In this document: piece by piece, positions 22,791-34,684 of the stretch
Layout: the number at the start of each line of letters is the position of its first letter
Position numbering within the stretch: the first letter of the stretch is position 1
Assembly: GCF_947179165.1 (NCBI RefSeq)
Contig: NC_077245.1
Span: forward strand, 38,495,286 to 38,559,285
From: Solanum dulcamara
Lineage: Eukaryota > Streptophyta > Magnoliopsida > Solanales > Solanaceae
DNA: 64,000 nt
Direction: 5' to 3'
Notes under the pieces: model-generated
Told to the model about the DNA's origin: nothing
Databases searched by the model: none
The model's input: the letters and a program-made list of their open reading frames with translations, nothing else
Position numbers and translations under genes: made by a program

Positions 22791-24370
22791 TTATATAATG
22801 GTATTTAATAACATAAAATCATTATTTGGGGCAGCAAAGAAGTGACACCAACAGCCCGCTCAATTTCAGCACGTTTGGAGAAGTTCCGAGTTGCAATTTG
22901 GCAGTTTTGGCCAATTTCGGGTAAGGTAAGGTTTCTTTCTTCAATTTGGACTTTATGGTGTTGTTATGGAGTGTATTATACTCCTTGTGTGTGGCTGTAA
23001 GAATAAAAGTGGAATAGGATCGCTTGACGTTAGAGACAGTCCAAATTGTAGTCGTTATAGTTGAATTGTTGTCGAAGTAAAGTGTTGTTCTTGTGAGGTG
23101 CTGCTTCAGGGGTGTGGTGTTTTGTTTCAGGGAATAAATGTGTTCTAAAATGGGTAGGTGTGCTTCTGGTTGCAGCCACACGACCCTTCATTTCATATAA
23201 GTAAAGATGTTGCGAAACAAAGACTAGAGACCCTCCTTTGGTATCATAGTTTCGAGCAAGTCGTTTGGAGTTTATGTTGTATATTGTTGACGTGAATTGC
23301 TTAAAAATATGCTGCAAGTTGTTTTTGTTGGTTGGCTGTAGTGATTAGGGATGTAATTGGAAATTTGGATAGGGCATATTATAGGGGAGGTGCTGCCCAA
23401 TTTTCGTTAACGCCTTAACTAATTAAATAACTAGTCGAGGAGACGAACAAGGAAATAGATTCCATGAATACTAAGGTGCAACCTAAGATGCTGGAAAGCT
23501 AAGAGTGGTTGATATTCATATTACTTTCATGTTGAATAGGTTCAAAGGATGACGAGGTGAACGGGATAAAGAGTAACTCATAACAGGTATGTGAAGCTTC
23601 TCTTGGCATGTTTTGGTATAGGTATGTAAAGCCTATTCTTTCTCTTCTTCTAGCATGTCTTAGTTGTAAGTTAAATATGATACAAACTCTGGGCTAACTC
23701 CATCCTTGAACATCTCTTATTTACTTTTGAACATTGAAGTCTTATAATAGTTGAACTAGTTCCCTAGAAACTTATATGTGTTAATGAGGTAATAGCTATC
23801 CAGGCTTCTAGTCTGAGAGACTAAATAACGACAAATGCTTCTGGATTCATAAGAGGTTAGCATTACTATAGTAAATGTCTAGGGTCCCTGAGATCCTAAT
23901 TGGTACAGCCCCGAGTGACAGTTAGAGGGCACTCGACATAATTACACTCCTACCCTGATCTCCAGGTGATGGTTCATTTAATGACTTCATTGAGTCTCTG
24001 ATAATGATTTAAACTGTGTTTTGTTTCTCACTACTCTACTCGTGTATACTGTAACACTTCTTTCATCGCGCCTAGGCCAGGAATAGTAATCGTGCACCAT
24101 TCACTACATTTTTCATCGCGCCCTCACTAGAGGACTGGGAATAGTATATATATATATATATAATGTATTATAATAAGGTGGTGATGGCACTGGGGCCATG
24201 ATGGTTTGACAGATATGATTCACCGGATCCGTGATAGGGCTGGCTATATTGTAAAAATTGAGCATGCATGATTTTACTTCCCAAGTACAGGTTTCTGATT
24301 TGATATTTTATCCCCTGCTTCTCTATTTCAGATATGCCTCTAGTCGTATTGTGTTATGTTTTACATACTC

Positions 24371-24437
24371 AGTACATATGTCGTACTGACCCCCTTTTCT
24401 CAAGGGGGCTGCATTTCATGCCTGCAGGTATAGATAC
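24371..24437 (+). other. Hairpin cassette with compensatory base change
   Basis: AGTAC-ATATGTC-GTACT (24371-24387), CCCCC...GGGGG, then CTGCA-TTTCATGCC-TGCAG (24419-24437). Other copies read CTGCG...CGCAG, so both sides of one base pair changed together. Confidence 0.6.
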
Positions 24438-26315
24438 AGGTTTTGGGAGTCCGTCATCTTAGGATCCTACTTAGCTCAGCTGGAAGAGGCTACATTGTAT
24501 CAGAGCCTAGTGTTTGGCACTAGCCATTGATGTATAGTATTGTTTTGTTATTCAGGGATACAGCGGGGGCCCTGTCCTGCCATATGTTGTTATTGATATT
24601 GTTAGAGGTCTGCAGACATGTATATGTAGGTTGTATGTGTAAGTATTGTTCAGTTGGGTTTACTCGAAATGTTGTAAAAGTTTATATGTATGGCATCCTC
24701 ATTGGCTTATGTGCCCTTTCATGATGTGATACAAATGAAATAGGCTATTGGTTTATGAAAATATTATCACCCAATAGGATTCTGTTGCATGGTATTATGT
24801 TAATTATAGTTTGACTTGACCACAATTGATAGACACGTATACGAGGGTTCAGATTCGATCCCAGCCGCAGCCTACGGGGTTGGGTCATGATAGTGGGGCA
24901 GTAAAGAAGGGACGTGAACAACCCACAAACTTTCAGCATGTTAGGGAACTTCTGAGGCAAGTTTTGGTGAGTTTTGGCAATGTAAGGTTCCTTCTTTCGA
25001 ATTGAAGTTAAGGATGTTATTATGGAGTATATTACATGTGTTTAGTGAAGTTGGAAGTAAGAACAATGCATAAGTATGTTGGACGTTGTAAGCGAACGAA
25101 ATTGAAGTCGTTCTAGTCGAGTTAAAATTGTTAAAGTCGAGTAGTGTCGTTACGGTTGTGGTGTTGCGGTTGGAGATGGTTTATTTGTGTGTTTCAGGGC
25201 CGGAACTTATTTAAAAGTGGCTATATATGCTGCTTGTTGCAGCCACATAGTACCTTATTTCGTGTGGTTAAAGGTTTTATGAAATAAAGACTAAAAACCT
25301 TATTTTGGTATTGTGATTTTGGGCGAGTCGTTGGGACCTTGTATTGTGTAATATTATAGTTATTTGATTGTACATAGCTACTGGTTTTTTTTGGTAATAT
25401 GGATGCTAAGGTTAGAGGTTCAATCGGAAATTTGGATAGGGCAAGTTATAGAGGAGACGCTGCCCGATTTCCATTAACTTCGAAACTAGTCAAGAAAGAC
25501 GAGCAAGGAAATGGTTCCTACAAATACGTGAATGTTAATGTAGGAACTAGAAAGTTGAAGTTCATTAATATTAGTATTACTTTCATGATTAATAGGTTAA
25601 GGAGGTAACAAGGCGAGCTGGATTACAATTAATTCATAAGAGGTATGTGAAGCTACCCTTTCTTCTCTTTTGGCATGTCTTAGATGTAAGTATTATGTAT
25701 GTGAAATTGAGAGTTATTCCATTCTTAAAGCTCTGAGTATGAGTTAAGACTCTTGTTTACTTCCTACTGATTAGAACTCCTGTAATAAGTTGAGTCATTA
25801 CCTTTCAAGTCTTCTATGTGATAAAAAGTAGTACATGTAAAACTTGTCACTTTCTACTTCTAGAAAGACTGGACTATAGGTAATATAGGACATGGATTTG
25901 GAGGTGACTCTATTTATAAGTTCTGGGTATAAATCATGACTTGTAGTCACTTTTAAATATTAAAGGTCTGAAAGTAGTTAAACTACTATTCTCAGGCCTT
26001 CTGTGAATAGTAAGTGGAGATATCAGCTCCTCTTCCTAAAGGCTCTACAAGGGTAAAAGTCTCTGATTACATAAACTATATAGCATCACCTTGATACATG
26101 CCTCTGATGCCTGAGACTTCACTTGATATGATTCATACTGATCATTAGAGGGTACTTAAGATGATTACTACCCTGATCTTCAAGTGATGGTTTGCTTGAT
26201 TACTCTGTTGAGCCTCGTATGATAATTTAGTTGCATATAGTTATGCGCTGCTTTTCTCACACATACTTTAATACATCTTTCACCGAGTCCCGAGCCAGCT
26301 ATAATATATATATAC

Positions 26316-26515
26316 GATTACTACATGATATACGGATTGGGCCATCGTACCTCGGCATTATTACATGATATACGGATTGGGCCATCGTACCTCAACATTA
26401 TTACATGATATACGGTTCAGGCCATCGTACCTCGGCATTGTTATATGAGCTACGGATCAGGTCATCATACCTCGGCATTATTATAAGATATGTGGATCGG
26501 GCCATCGTTCCTCGG
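26316..26515 (+). repeat. Five-copy 40-bp tandem repeat in LTR
   Basis: Units at 26316, 26356, 26396, 26436 and 26476, each exactly 40 bases, based on TTACATGATATACGG...GGGCCATCGTACCTCGG. Divergence rises toward the last two units. It occupies the place where other LTRs carry the CACCGAGTCCC hairpin array. The repeat contains the same GG-GGGCC words, so it may be an amplified hairpin unit. Confidence 0.9.
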
Positions 26516-27271
26516 CATGTACTTGCTATATACATGAATTAGGTTGTACGTTCCACAACGCTAATAGTACATATATGCCTATGATGATTGAATGATGTCT
26601 TTGTAACACTGAGTCCTCTAGCGGGCCAGGTACGGTGTGTGATGAGGGTATAAATGACTTTATTTTATAAGATACAGGTACAATGATTTATTTTAGGTTA
26701 TACTTATCCCCTGCATCCTATTTCAGCTGTAATCTCATTTATGCTATGTTATGCTTTATATACTCAGTACACATATCGTACTGACCCTCCTTTCTTTAGG
26801 GAGATACGTTTCATGCCCGCAGGTACAGATATTCATTTTAGGGATCCACCAGCTTAGAATTTCCGCTCAGCTATGTCAGGAGTGCTTCATTATTCTGAAG
26901 CCTAGCTTTTGGTGCTGGTCTTCAAATGTATATATTTGGCTATCTAGGGGTATAGCGGGGGCCCTATCCCACCATCTGTTACTGTTAATATTCTTAGAGG
27001 TCTGTAGACATGTGTGTGGGTTGTACGTGTAAGTTCTGTTCAGTTATGTCTACATGATGTATTGTAAATATTAAGATGCTATAGCAGCCTTGTCGGCTTG
27101 CACACCCTTTCATGATAAGATACAAATGAAAGAGGCTACAGGTTTATGAAAATGTTATGATCCACTGGGGTTCTTATGTATAGTTCTTATATTAATTGTT
27201 GTACTTAATATTTAAGTATACGGGGGTCCAGGTCGTACCCCAGTCATGGCCTACGGGGTTGGGTCGTGACA

Positions 27272-27569
27272 TATAGGTTTTGACACTCTATCTCACGCCC
27301 ATGTTTAGTATTGGATCTTATTAGCTTGGATATTGATTCGTGAGTCCTCATACTATGAGGACATGTTCATTTGATGGTCATTCAAACTTTACATTCCATT
27401 TTATACTTTTGAGTTAGCTAGAGACATGTTCTAGCTTCTCATCTATGATAAAGGCTTATTGTGAGACATAGTATTTCTGTTTATGGTCTTTGATTTGCTG
27501 ATTGTCTTTATATTGAGATTATTATTTGAGACTTATAATCCGTTTTTTGATTAGTAACTTAATAGGTAC
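27272..27569. other. Unassigned AT-rich segment between array and old element
   Basis: About 300 bases without coding signal. It starts TATAGGTTTTGACACTC, the right-hand candidate target duplication of the array. Words such as GTGAGTCCTCAT...GAGGACATG resemble the plus-strand LTR at 61440-61470 rather than the minus-strand LTR that follows. The old element's LTR can be aligned only from about 27570 onward. Confidence 0.4.
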
Positions 27570-29384
27570 CCACGAGTCATAGAATGAGCGTGATGATCGT
27601 CAAACCCTACATTATGATACAATATAGATAAAAAGTATGTATTAGTACATGAAATGTACTAAGTATGCGAGAAATATGATTTAAAACATGTGATGCAAGA
27701 CCAATAATGATTTAAAATCATAAATCATAACATGTGGCCAATGCATCATTTGAAATCATCATGAGGGCTCAGAAGAAGAAAAACATAGTTCATTTATGGG
27801 ATATAACCTTTAACCGACATTTAAGACCATGCGAGCTATACCATGGAATTTGGTGTTACTCCTAAACCAAAAAGAGAGAAGCTACTTGCCAAAGTAGACT
27901 CCGTGGGGAACTTCATTATCATCGTGAGCTATATGTGGATCCACTATCTAGGACAATTATGACAAACCTATGGGGGCACATTTTTTGAGACTAGAGGTTG
28001 CTACTAGAGTTCCCTTAGGTTGCTACTTTGAGCTTCCTTACTGAACCCCACCTTAAATTGCTCTCAGTGCTTAGTCGATATCCCAATAGAAATACATAAA
28101 TAATAGTTATTAATGTATTAGGAAAGGCAATAATAGATACCAATATACATCATGAAATTATCGTAAGAGTATCTAATTAACATCATGATTCATACATGTA
28201 TGAGAAAACCTTTCATCATTATGAATCCGTGAGTAGGTGAGAACTACATGATTGTGTGAGAAATCCTTTCATAATCATTTATACTTACTTGAAACATAAT
28301 TCATTACTTTCATGAGGCATTCATCAATCCATGATCAAATTCCATCATTTCATTCTTGAAAATAGCATAATGAATGGATCCATAAAACTCAATTGAAAAT
28401 TTGAAATTAAACTTGTATCATGCATAATTAAGTCATTAACATTGAAATAAATCATAATTAAATCGACCCAATGCAATTTGATGAAAACCCCAGAATCATT
28501 GAATTGAAACAAATATAAAAAGGAGAAAAACCTTTGGGACTCCATGGATGGAAAGGATCCATAGATGAATTCTCAACATACCTTGATAGAAATCAAGCTT
28601 GAAATCTGAAAGAGGGGACTTGATCCTTTTGAACCTTGGAGCCCTAGATTGACTTGGAGATTGATCATTGGGGGAGTATTCTAGAGAAATAATTTCTGTA
28701 TTGAATAGTTGGAGAGGTAATGAGGGGAATTTGAAGGATTTGGGTAGTTATAGGCTTGAAAATAGGTCAAAAATGACATAGTTTAAGGATTCAACAGGTC
28801 AGAATTGACTAAAATACTCCATTTAAATGACTGATGGAGACAGGTTAGCGAGATCATTCCAGCTCGCTGTCCAGGTTGGCGAGTCACCGATCTCCTATCC
28901 CAGATTGCCAAATTGCCATAGTTAGAATTCTCTAAATAATTCGATGAGGAGTTTTAGGTTGTCAAAGCCTTTTGGCGAGTAGCCAAACTTACTTTAGTCT
29001 CGCTAACCTTCTTTAGGTCCTGCCAACTTTTTTGAAAGTTTTAGCGAGGTAGTCCATCACTCCAAGAATTTTGGAGGCTCACCAACCACCCTTCCTCCTT
29101 ACCAATCTTCCCTTGAGTCTAATAAAAAATGTCTAATTCTTTAGGCGAGGTAACCCTCCTTGAAAAAATAGTTCGGTGAGTTGCCGAACTCAAATCTTCC
29201 TCGCCAAACTTCTCTTCTTTTGAGCAAATTTTTCAGTATTTTTGAACTGACCCATATGCCCCTTGGCGTTATGCCGAACCTATTCGACAAGTCACTGAGT
29301 CCATTTGGTGAGCCTCAGCTTATTTTTCTAAGCTTTCCCTTTTTAATATCAACATTCAAACTTTCCAACTTTCGAGGCCTCACA
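27570..29384 (-). repeat. 3' LTR of the old element (truncated at its 3' end)
   Basis: It starts on the minus strand TGTGAGGCCTCG directly after a polypurine tract, and matches the 5' LTR at 57880-59647, for example 28345-28560 versus 58970-59200. It includes CCTACAT/TATAG and AGTAC-ATGAAAT-GTACT hairpin remnants near 27613-27665. The U3 half (28850-29300) is studded with degenerate GGCGAG/CTCGCC words. It lacks the last 300 or so bases found at 57880-58200. Confidence 0.75.
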
Positions 29385-29387
29385 ATA

Positions 29388-29400
29388 TCTCCCCTTGGGA
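29388..29400 (-). other. Polypurine tract of the old element
   Basis: On the minus strand TCCCAAGGGGAGAT just before TTGTGAGGCC. It is weaker than the AAAGGGGGGAAGGA of the other family. Confidence 0.6.
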
Positions 29401-29597
29401 ACATTCATCCACGAATGGGACTTAACCAACATGAAAGGAGTAGGAAAAGAGACATAGCAACCCAAATGAATGCAATAACATAGTAGAATGCATAAAACAT
29501 GGAATATTTTATCCCAAGCTAAAACATGATGCTTAAAACTCATTTCATGAACATACATGCATATGAAAGACAATGAAAAGCTAAACTTAGGAATTTG

Positions 29598-29893
29598 TTA
29601 GAGTGAATCATTAATGAACTTAATACCTCCACTTGGAATGGAAGGAAAAAGATGAGGATAATGTGACATCATACCGACTTTGACCTCCCATGTAGAACCC
29701 TCAACCTCTTGATTCCTCCACAATACTTTAATGGAAGCAACTTCTTTGTTCCTCAATTTTTGAACTTGCCGGTCAAGAATCTCAACTGGAATTTCCTCAT
29801 AGGATAGACTCTCCTTCATACCAATGCTTTCTAAAGGCACAATCAAGCTAGGATCACCAACATACTTTTTCAATAAGGACACTTCAAACACCC
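29598..29893 (-). pseudogene. Chromodomain end of pol, old element
   Basis: The minus-strand frame reads VSLLKKYVGDPS, then LSYEEIPVEILDRQVQKLRN, EVASIKVLWRNQ, STWE and HYPHLFPS. This is the conserved tail that follows integrase in Tekay/Del chromoviruses. The frame upstream is cut at 29893 by the CACCC-flanked solo LTR: V-F-E-VSLLKK here joins to the HPVFH-type text beyond 32600. The tail itself is open and well preserved. About 200 bases of untranslated sequence separate it from the polypurine tract. Confidence 0.85.
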
Positions 29894-32594
29894 TGACCCA
29901 AACCCGTAGGCCGTGACTAGTGCCCAAGTTGTCTACACTCGTATACATATCTGTTAGACCTCATCAAACTGAAACCAAACACCATATGGAGGCTTTGTGA
30001 AAACATGATGTCATATCAAGCATTACCTATGTGTATCAAGGTAACTTGTCTCCTGAGGAGGCGAAATCAATTAAAATATCCTACTATATGAGCCGATAAG
30101 GCTGTCACTATATACAATATCCCAAAATACAAATCATATAGGCATAACTGAACACATATACACGCAACCCACACATATGTCTACAGACCTCTAAGAGTAT
30201 CAACAATATCAAATAGCGGGACAGGGCCCCGTCGTACCCATGATTAAACATATATATACATCAAAAAGGGGTCTATACCAAAAGTCTAGGCTTCGAGACA
30301 AAAAAGCACTCCAACATAGCTGAATAGGAATCCTAGGCTAGCGAATCACCGAAGCTAGCATCTGTACCTGCGGGTATAAAATGAAGCCCCCCGAGGAAGA
30401 AGGTCAGTACAAGATATGTACTGAGTATGTAAAGCATGAAATTCAATAGGAAAGATCATAACTGAAGTAAAGAGCCTAAGAGACAAGTATGATAATCAAG
30501 AACTCACTGTTCCTATGCCTTATGAAGCATATCATGCATATCATTAACATATACCGTACCTGACTCATTATGGGACTCGGTACCATAATCGTATCATCAT
30601 ATTATCATACCATCATATACATATACTATACCATGTTCGGCCCTCTAGTGAGGGACTTGGTAAATAAAGTTGTATCATCATATTATTATATCATCATATA
30701 CATATACTATACCATACCCGACCCTCTAATAAGGGACTCAGTGAAGATGTAATAAAGTTGTGCACAATAACATACCCGACTCGGGACTTGGTGAAAGAGG
30801 TATAATAGTATGCACTAGTAGAATATCATGAGCAACTATATACAATTAGATCATCGCCTGAGACTCAATAATAATCAAATTGAACCATCATTTGAAAATT
30901 AAGATAGTAGTCATCTCAAGTACCTTTTGAATATCACTTTGGACCATATCAAATGGAGCCTCAAGAATCATAGACATGTATCAAGATAATGCAAAATAAC
31001 ATATGAAATTAGAGACATTTGTCATCGTAGAGTCTTTAGGAATAAGAGCTTATACATCCAACTACTATTCAACATACTGCTCAACTACTTTAAGAGTTTT
31101 AACATCCAGAAGTGAATACAAATCATGAATCATGTTAAGAACTTATGAATGGAATTACCCCAAAGCTCATATCATTCATCACTTATGTCTAAGACATACC
31201 AAAAGAAAGAAGGGATGGGATTTACATACCTTACGTCATCCAAGGAACTCAACTTAATCACGAACTTTTCACAATTAGTATGCCAAACCTATAATCGTAA
31301 GAATATTCACGTGATTTAAGAAGGCTTTTGTATATCATATATATTAATAAATAACTTAATTCTAAAATAAAATGGGCAGCATCTCCCCTATATCATTAGT
31401 ATCTCTCAATTCGGTATGTCACCACAACAGCCCAGTAATAAATAAATCTCAAAAGTACAACAATATACTTAATTTACTGTAATAATCCATCCAATATATA
31501 TATACTTAAAATCAATCCCTTAAACTTTTATTTCTAATGGAATTTTGACATCATTTCCTTTCTATTCTGAATAATTCCAATACCTCAATTCAGCTAACAA
31601 ATCATTAATATTAACATTAATAAAAATACCCAACATTTATCCGCAATAATCTAACTAAATCCACCATAGAATCCATCCAAATCAACATCAAATCCCCAAC
31701 TACTTAATACAACATATACGACAATTACATCAACATTTCCAACATTCTAATCCGCCAAATATATCAATAAACATGTAAATAACATCACAGATAACTTAAA
31801 CATACCTTATGTAGTCCATAAATAAGAAATAAACACCATTCAAAGCTAATTTTTGGTTTAAAATGACAATAACTTGTTCTTCACTTCACTCTTCACGGGC
31901 CTCGGGATTTGGGGCCTCGAACTTGATCAAACTCCCACTTTCTCTCTATAACCTTCCATAAGCTTGCTTAATATTATAATGCTGTTTATGACCTGTTTGT
32001 AGCCTATTTATAGTGACAAAGGGTGGTGGAGTGGTCCTACCACGTGTCCATCACGTGTTAGGCTCTCTACTTGTGGCCAGCTCCTTTGTTTAGTAAAACA
32101 ATCATATCTCTTGATTCCAATATCAAATAAATTCTCACAACCTATGGTTAGAAAGATAATCCAATTATCTACAACTTTCAATCAAGGATTTTTCCTAAAT
32201 TACCAAATAATTATGGGGTTATGATCTCCCCAAGTCAGATCACCCAAAAATATAACTTAAAAACATCTTTTTGGAGGGCTTACACTTGGATTTGGCTCAA
32301 GGGTCCTTCTTGAGTTGGGTTTAAATTCACATATATGGTCTATATAACTTATCATATGTTCTTTTTATAAAAATCTCATTATGTGGTCCCCACATCAGCT
32401 TACAGTTATGAGGGTTATATATCTTTTAATGTATCATTTCAATCATATTGTACGAACTCCAAATATTATACTCATGCTATCCTTATCTTACTATAGTAGA
32501 ATTTAATTCTTTATACTTGTAATATTTTCTCCATCTCGAGCTCACATTAAGCTATTTGTAGCCTTAGTAATACGAAATTTTCTGGGGTGTAACA
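29894..32594 (-). mobile_element. Solo LTR (2701 bp), TSD CACCC
   Basis: On the plus strand it starts TGACCCAAACCCGTAGGCC and ends TCTGGGGTGTAACA. CACCC lies at 29889-29893 and 32595-32599. Its terminus lacks the TCACG of the usual TGTCACGACCC. The hairpin cassette is recognisable near 30362-30422. An approximately 92-base block with ATACATATACTATACCAT is duplicated at 30570-30752. It interrupts the integrase-chromodomain junction of the old element. Confidence 0.9.
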
Positions 32595-32599
32595 CACCC

Positions 32600-33560
32600 A
32601 ATGCATCGATGCCAATTCCGAAGAAAATTCCAACTCATATGCCACCTTGCCAAACCGCCTCAAAACTTGAAATGGGCCTACGTACCAGGGAGCTTCCCTT
32701 TATTTCCAAAACATCACACCCTTCATGGGTGAGATTTTCAAGTAAACCCAATCATTGACCTCAAACTCAAGTTCTATTCTCCTCACATTTGAATAGGACT
32801 CTTTTGTCGGCTTTAGGCGGTTTTTAATCTATCTCTAATGACTCTAAAATTTTCCATAACCTTATGCACCAACTCTGGTTCTATCAAGGCAACTTCCCCT
32901 ACTTCAAATCAATCAATAGAAGACCTACACCTCCTTCCATACAGAGCCTCAAACGGAGCCATTTGAATACTCGAATGGTAGCTATTGTATATGCAAACCC
33001 GATCAATAGCAAGTGATGATCCCAATTACCCTTCAAGTCAATTACACAAGCTCTAAACATGTATTCTAAGTTTTGAATAGTACGTTCGGCTAGATCACCA
33101 GTTTGCAGGTGAAAAGTGTACTAAGCATAACCTGAGTACCAAGTCCCTTTTGGAAAAACCTCCAAAACTAAGATGTAAATTAAGTACCTCAATCCGTAAT
33201 GATTGATAATGGAACACCATGAAGCTTAAGCAACTATTTAATGTAACATCTAGCATAATTCTTAGTAAAAAAGGAAGTATTAATGGGAAAAAAATGTGCC
33301 AACTTAGTCATTCAGTCAACAACCACCAAATCGAATCATGTTGCCTACAGGTATGAGGCAACCCGATAATGAAGTCCATATTCAAGTCTTCCCACTTCCA
33401 AGTAGAAATTTTGATGTCTTGAGCTAAACCTCTTGGTTTTTGATGCTCAACCTTCACTTGTTGACAATTAGGACATTTAGCCATAAACTACGCAATATCA
33501 CTTTTCATACCATTTCACCAATACACTTCCCTCAAATCTCGATACATCTTTGTGGAACCT
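32600..33560 (-). pseudogene. Integrase of the old element (broken)
   Basis: On the minus strand, text just after the RNase H frame reads STKMYRDLREVYW, then AKCPNCQQVKVEHQKP (the Cys pair of the HHCC zinc motif), STWKWEDLNMDF, a damaged core, AERTIQNLEYMF with the catalytic Glu, and finally KISPMKGVM and GKVAYELE. More than ten stops or frameshifts interrupt it. The segment around the first catalytic Asp reads TE instead of VD. It joins to the chromodomain across the 29894-32594 insertion. Confidence 0.85.
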
Positions 33561-33574
33561 AGATGAATAAAATA

Positions 33575-34684
33575 CTATGAACTAAGAGCTTCGGACAATA
33601 TCATTTCCCTTAAGCCATCAACATCGGAAACACACAATAAACCTTGATATCTAATCACACCATCTCTCCCTTGGGAGAAAGCCTCAATGGAGTTTTCGGC
33701 AACCGTTTTCTTCAACTCTTCCAAAGTTGGATCATTATCTTGCTTTACCTTAATGTCCGCCATAAGAGATAATTCAGAGCCATTTTGAACAACCCTAGCA
33801 TCCTCTGAATCAACCAAGCAAACAACCAAATGACCTAGTCTATGAACATCACGAACCAACTCTTTTTTCTCATCCTCAATATGAGCAATGCTACTCATGG
33901 ACAATCTACTAAGAGCATCGGTAACCACATTTTCCTTACTCGGAAGGTATAACACGCTCATATCATAATCCTTCAATAATTCAAGATATCTCTTTTGTTG
34001 AAGATTCAAATCATTTTGGTTGAACACATATTTCAAAATCTTATGATTGGTGAATACATCAACAGGGATACTATAAAGATAGTGCCTCCAAATCTTTAAA
34101 GCAAACACAACCACTGCTAACTCCAAGTCACGAGTCGGATAGTTCTTTTCATTCACCTTAAGTTGCCTAGAAACATAGTCTATAACTTTTCTGTTATGCA
34201 TCAAAACATAACCAAAATCAACCCTTAAAGAATCATAATACATAATAAAACGATCGAACCCTTCCGATAAAGTCAACAAAGGAGCGGAAGTAAGTATATC
34301 TTTCATCTCTTGGAAGCTTTCCTCACATGCCTCAGACCATTGGAATTTCATATTCTTCTTAGTCAAAGTAGTCAAGGGCGATGCAATGGAAGAATATCCT
34401 TCCACAAACCATCTATAATAATCGATTAAGCCAAAGAAACTTCGAATATCAGAATGAGACAAAGGTCTAGGCCACTTCTTTACCGCTTTGGTTTTCTTAG
34501 GATCAACCATAATGCCTTCACCAAAAGAGATATGACCAAGGAAAGCAACCGACTTCAACCAAAACTCATAATTGCTAAACTTAGCAAATAATCGACGATC
34601 CTTTAGAATTTGCAAGATAATCCTCAAATAATCAACATGCTCATTATAATTCCAAGAATAGATCAAAATATCATCAATGAACAT
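33575..34684 (-). pseudogene. Reverse transcriptase C-terminal part and RNase H, old element
   Basis: The 369-codon open frame is the longest in the window. FIDDILIYS (residues 2-10) is the RT catalytic box (usual F/Y-x-DD), followed by palm/thumb text FLGHISFGEGIMVDPKK and FFGLIDYYRWFVEGY. RNase H begins around residue 145: first acid D151, then E188 in DLELAV, N213 in FTNHK where relatives have Asp, and D256 in DALSR. The Asp-to-Asn change removes a catalytic acid. The remainder is the linker to integrase. The start shown is simply the first Met after the break; the true frame continues upstream into damaged RT. Confidence 0.93.

Larger units (their letters stand above)
11134..24892 (+). 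mobile_element. Solo LTR (about 3.0 kb of its own), TSD GTGGG, split by a complete element
   Basis: Segments 11134-11519 and 22273-24892. The start is TGTTACACCCTATAC and the end GGGTTGGGTCATGATA. GTGGG flanks both sides (11129-11133 and 24893-24897). The last dinucleotide is TA instead of CA, a single transition. It contains a duplicated leader (22572 and 22761, 189 bases apart), the exon-like block at 23540-23586, a TA microsatellite near 24148-24165, and a hairpin cassette at 24371-24437 with a compensatory change. Confidence 0.9.
1..27271 (+). mobile_element. Tandem (multi-LTR) Ty3/gypsy retrotransposon array, left end outside window
   Basis: Reading left to right on the plus strand there is an integrase end (3-995), a polypurine tract, an LTR (1129-3976), a decayed internal region (3977-6163 continued at 9864-10400) that again ends in integrase and a polypurine tract, and a second LTR (10401-27271, interrupted). 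The 5 bases left of the first LTR (AAGGA, 1124-1128) are simply its polypurine tract and do not match the 5 bases right of the second LTR (TATAG, 27272-27276). The 1129 LTR is therefore an inner, shared LTR of an array rather than the outer end of a single element. The true left LTR should lie left of the window. The array is interrupted by the 6164-9858 solo LTR and by the 11134-24892 nest. Confidence 0.75.
10401..27271 (+). repeat. 3' LTR of the array (about 3.1 kb of its own), interrupted by nested insertions
   Basis: Segments 10401-11133 and 24898-27271 form one LTR (TGTTATGCCCC...GGGTCGTGACA). The break at GTGGG restores the conserved phrase TATGTGGGGCAG that uninterrupted LTRs show as ATTTGGGGCAG. 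It carries the exon-like block at 25596-25642, a 40-bp tandem array at 26316-26515, and a diverged hairpin cassette near 26765. It is followed by TATAG. Confidence 0.85.

Noticed and set aside
24148..24165. TA microsatellite
   Set aside because: Short, low-complexity and common in plant LTRs near TATA-like sequence; recorded within the LTR entry only.
26316..26515. Regular 40-bp repeats as a CRISPR-like array
   Set aside because: There are no unique spacers; the whole 40-bp unit repeats head to tail inside a plant LTR.
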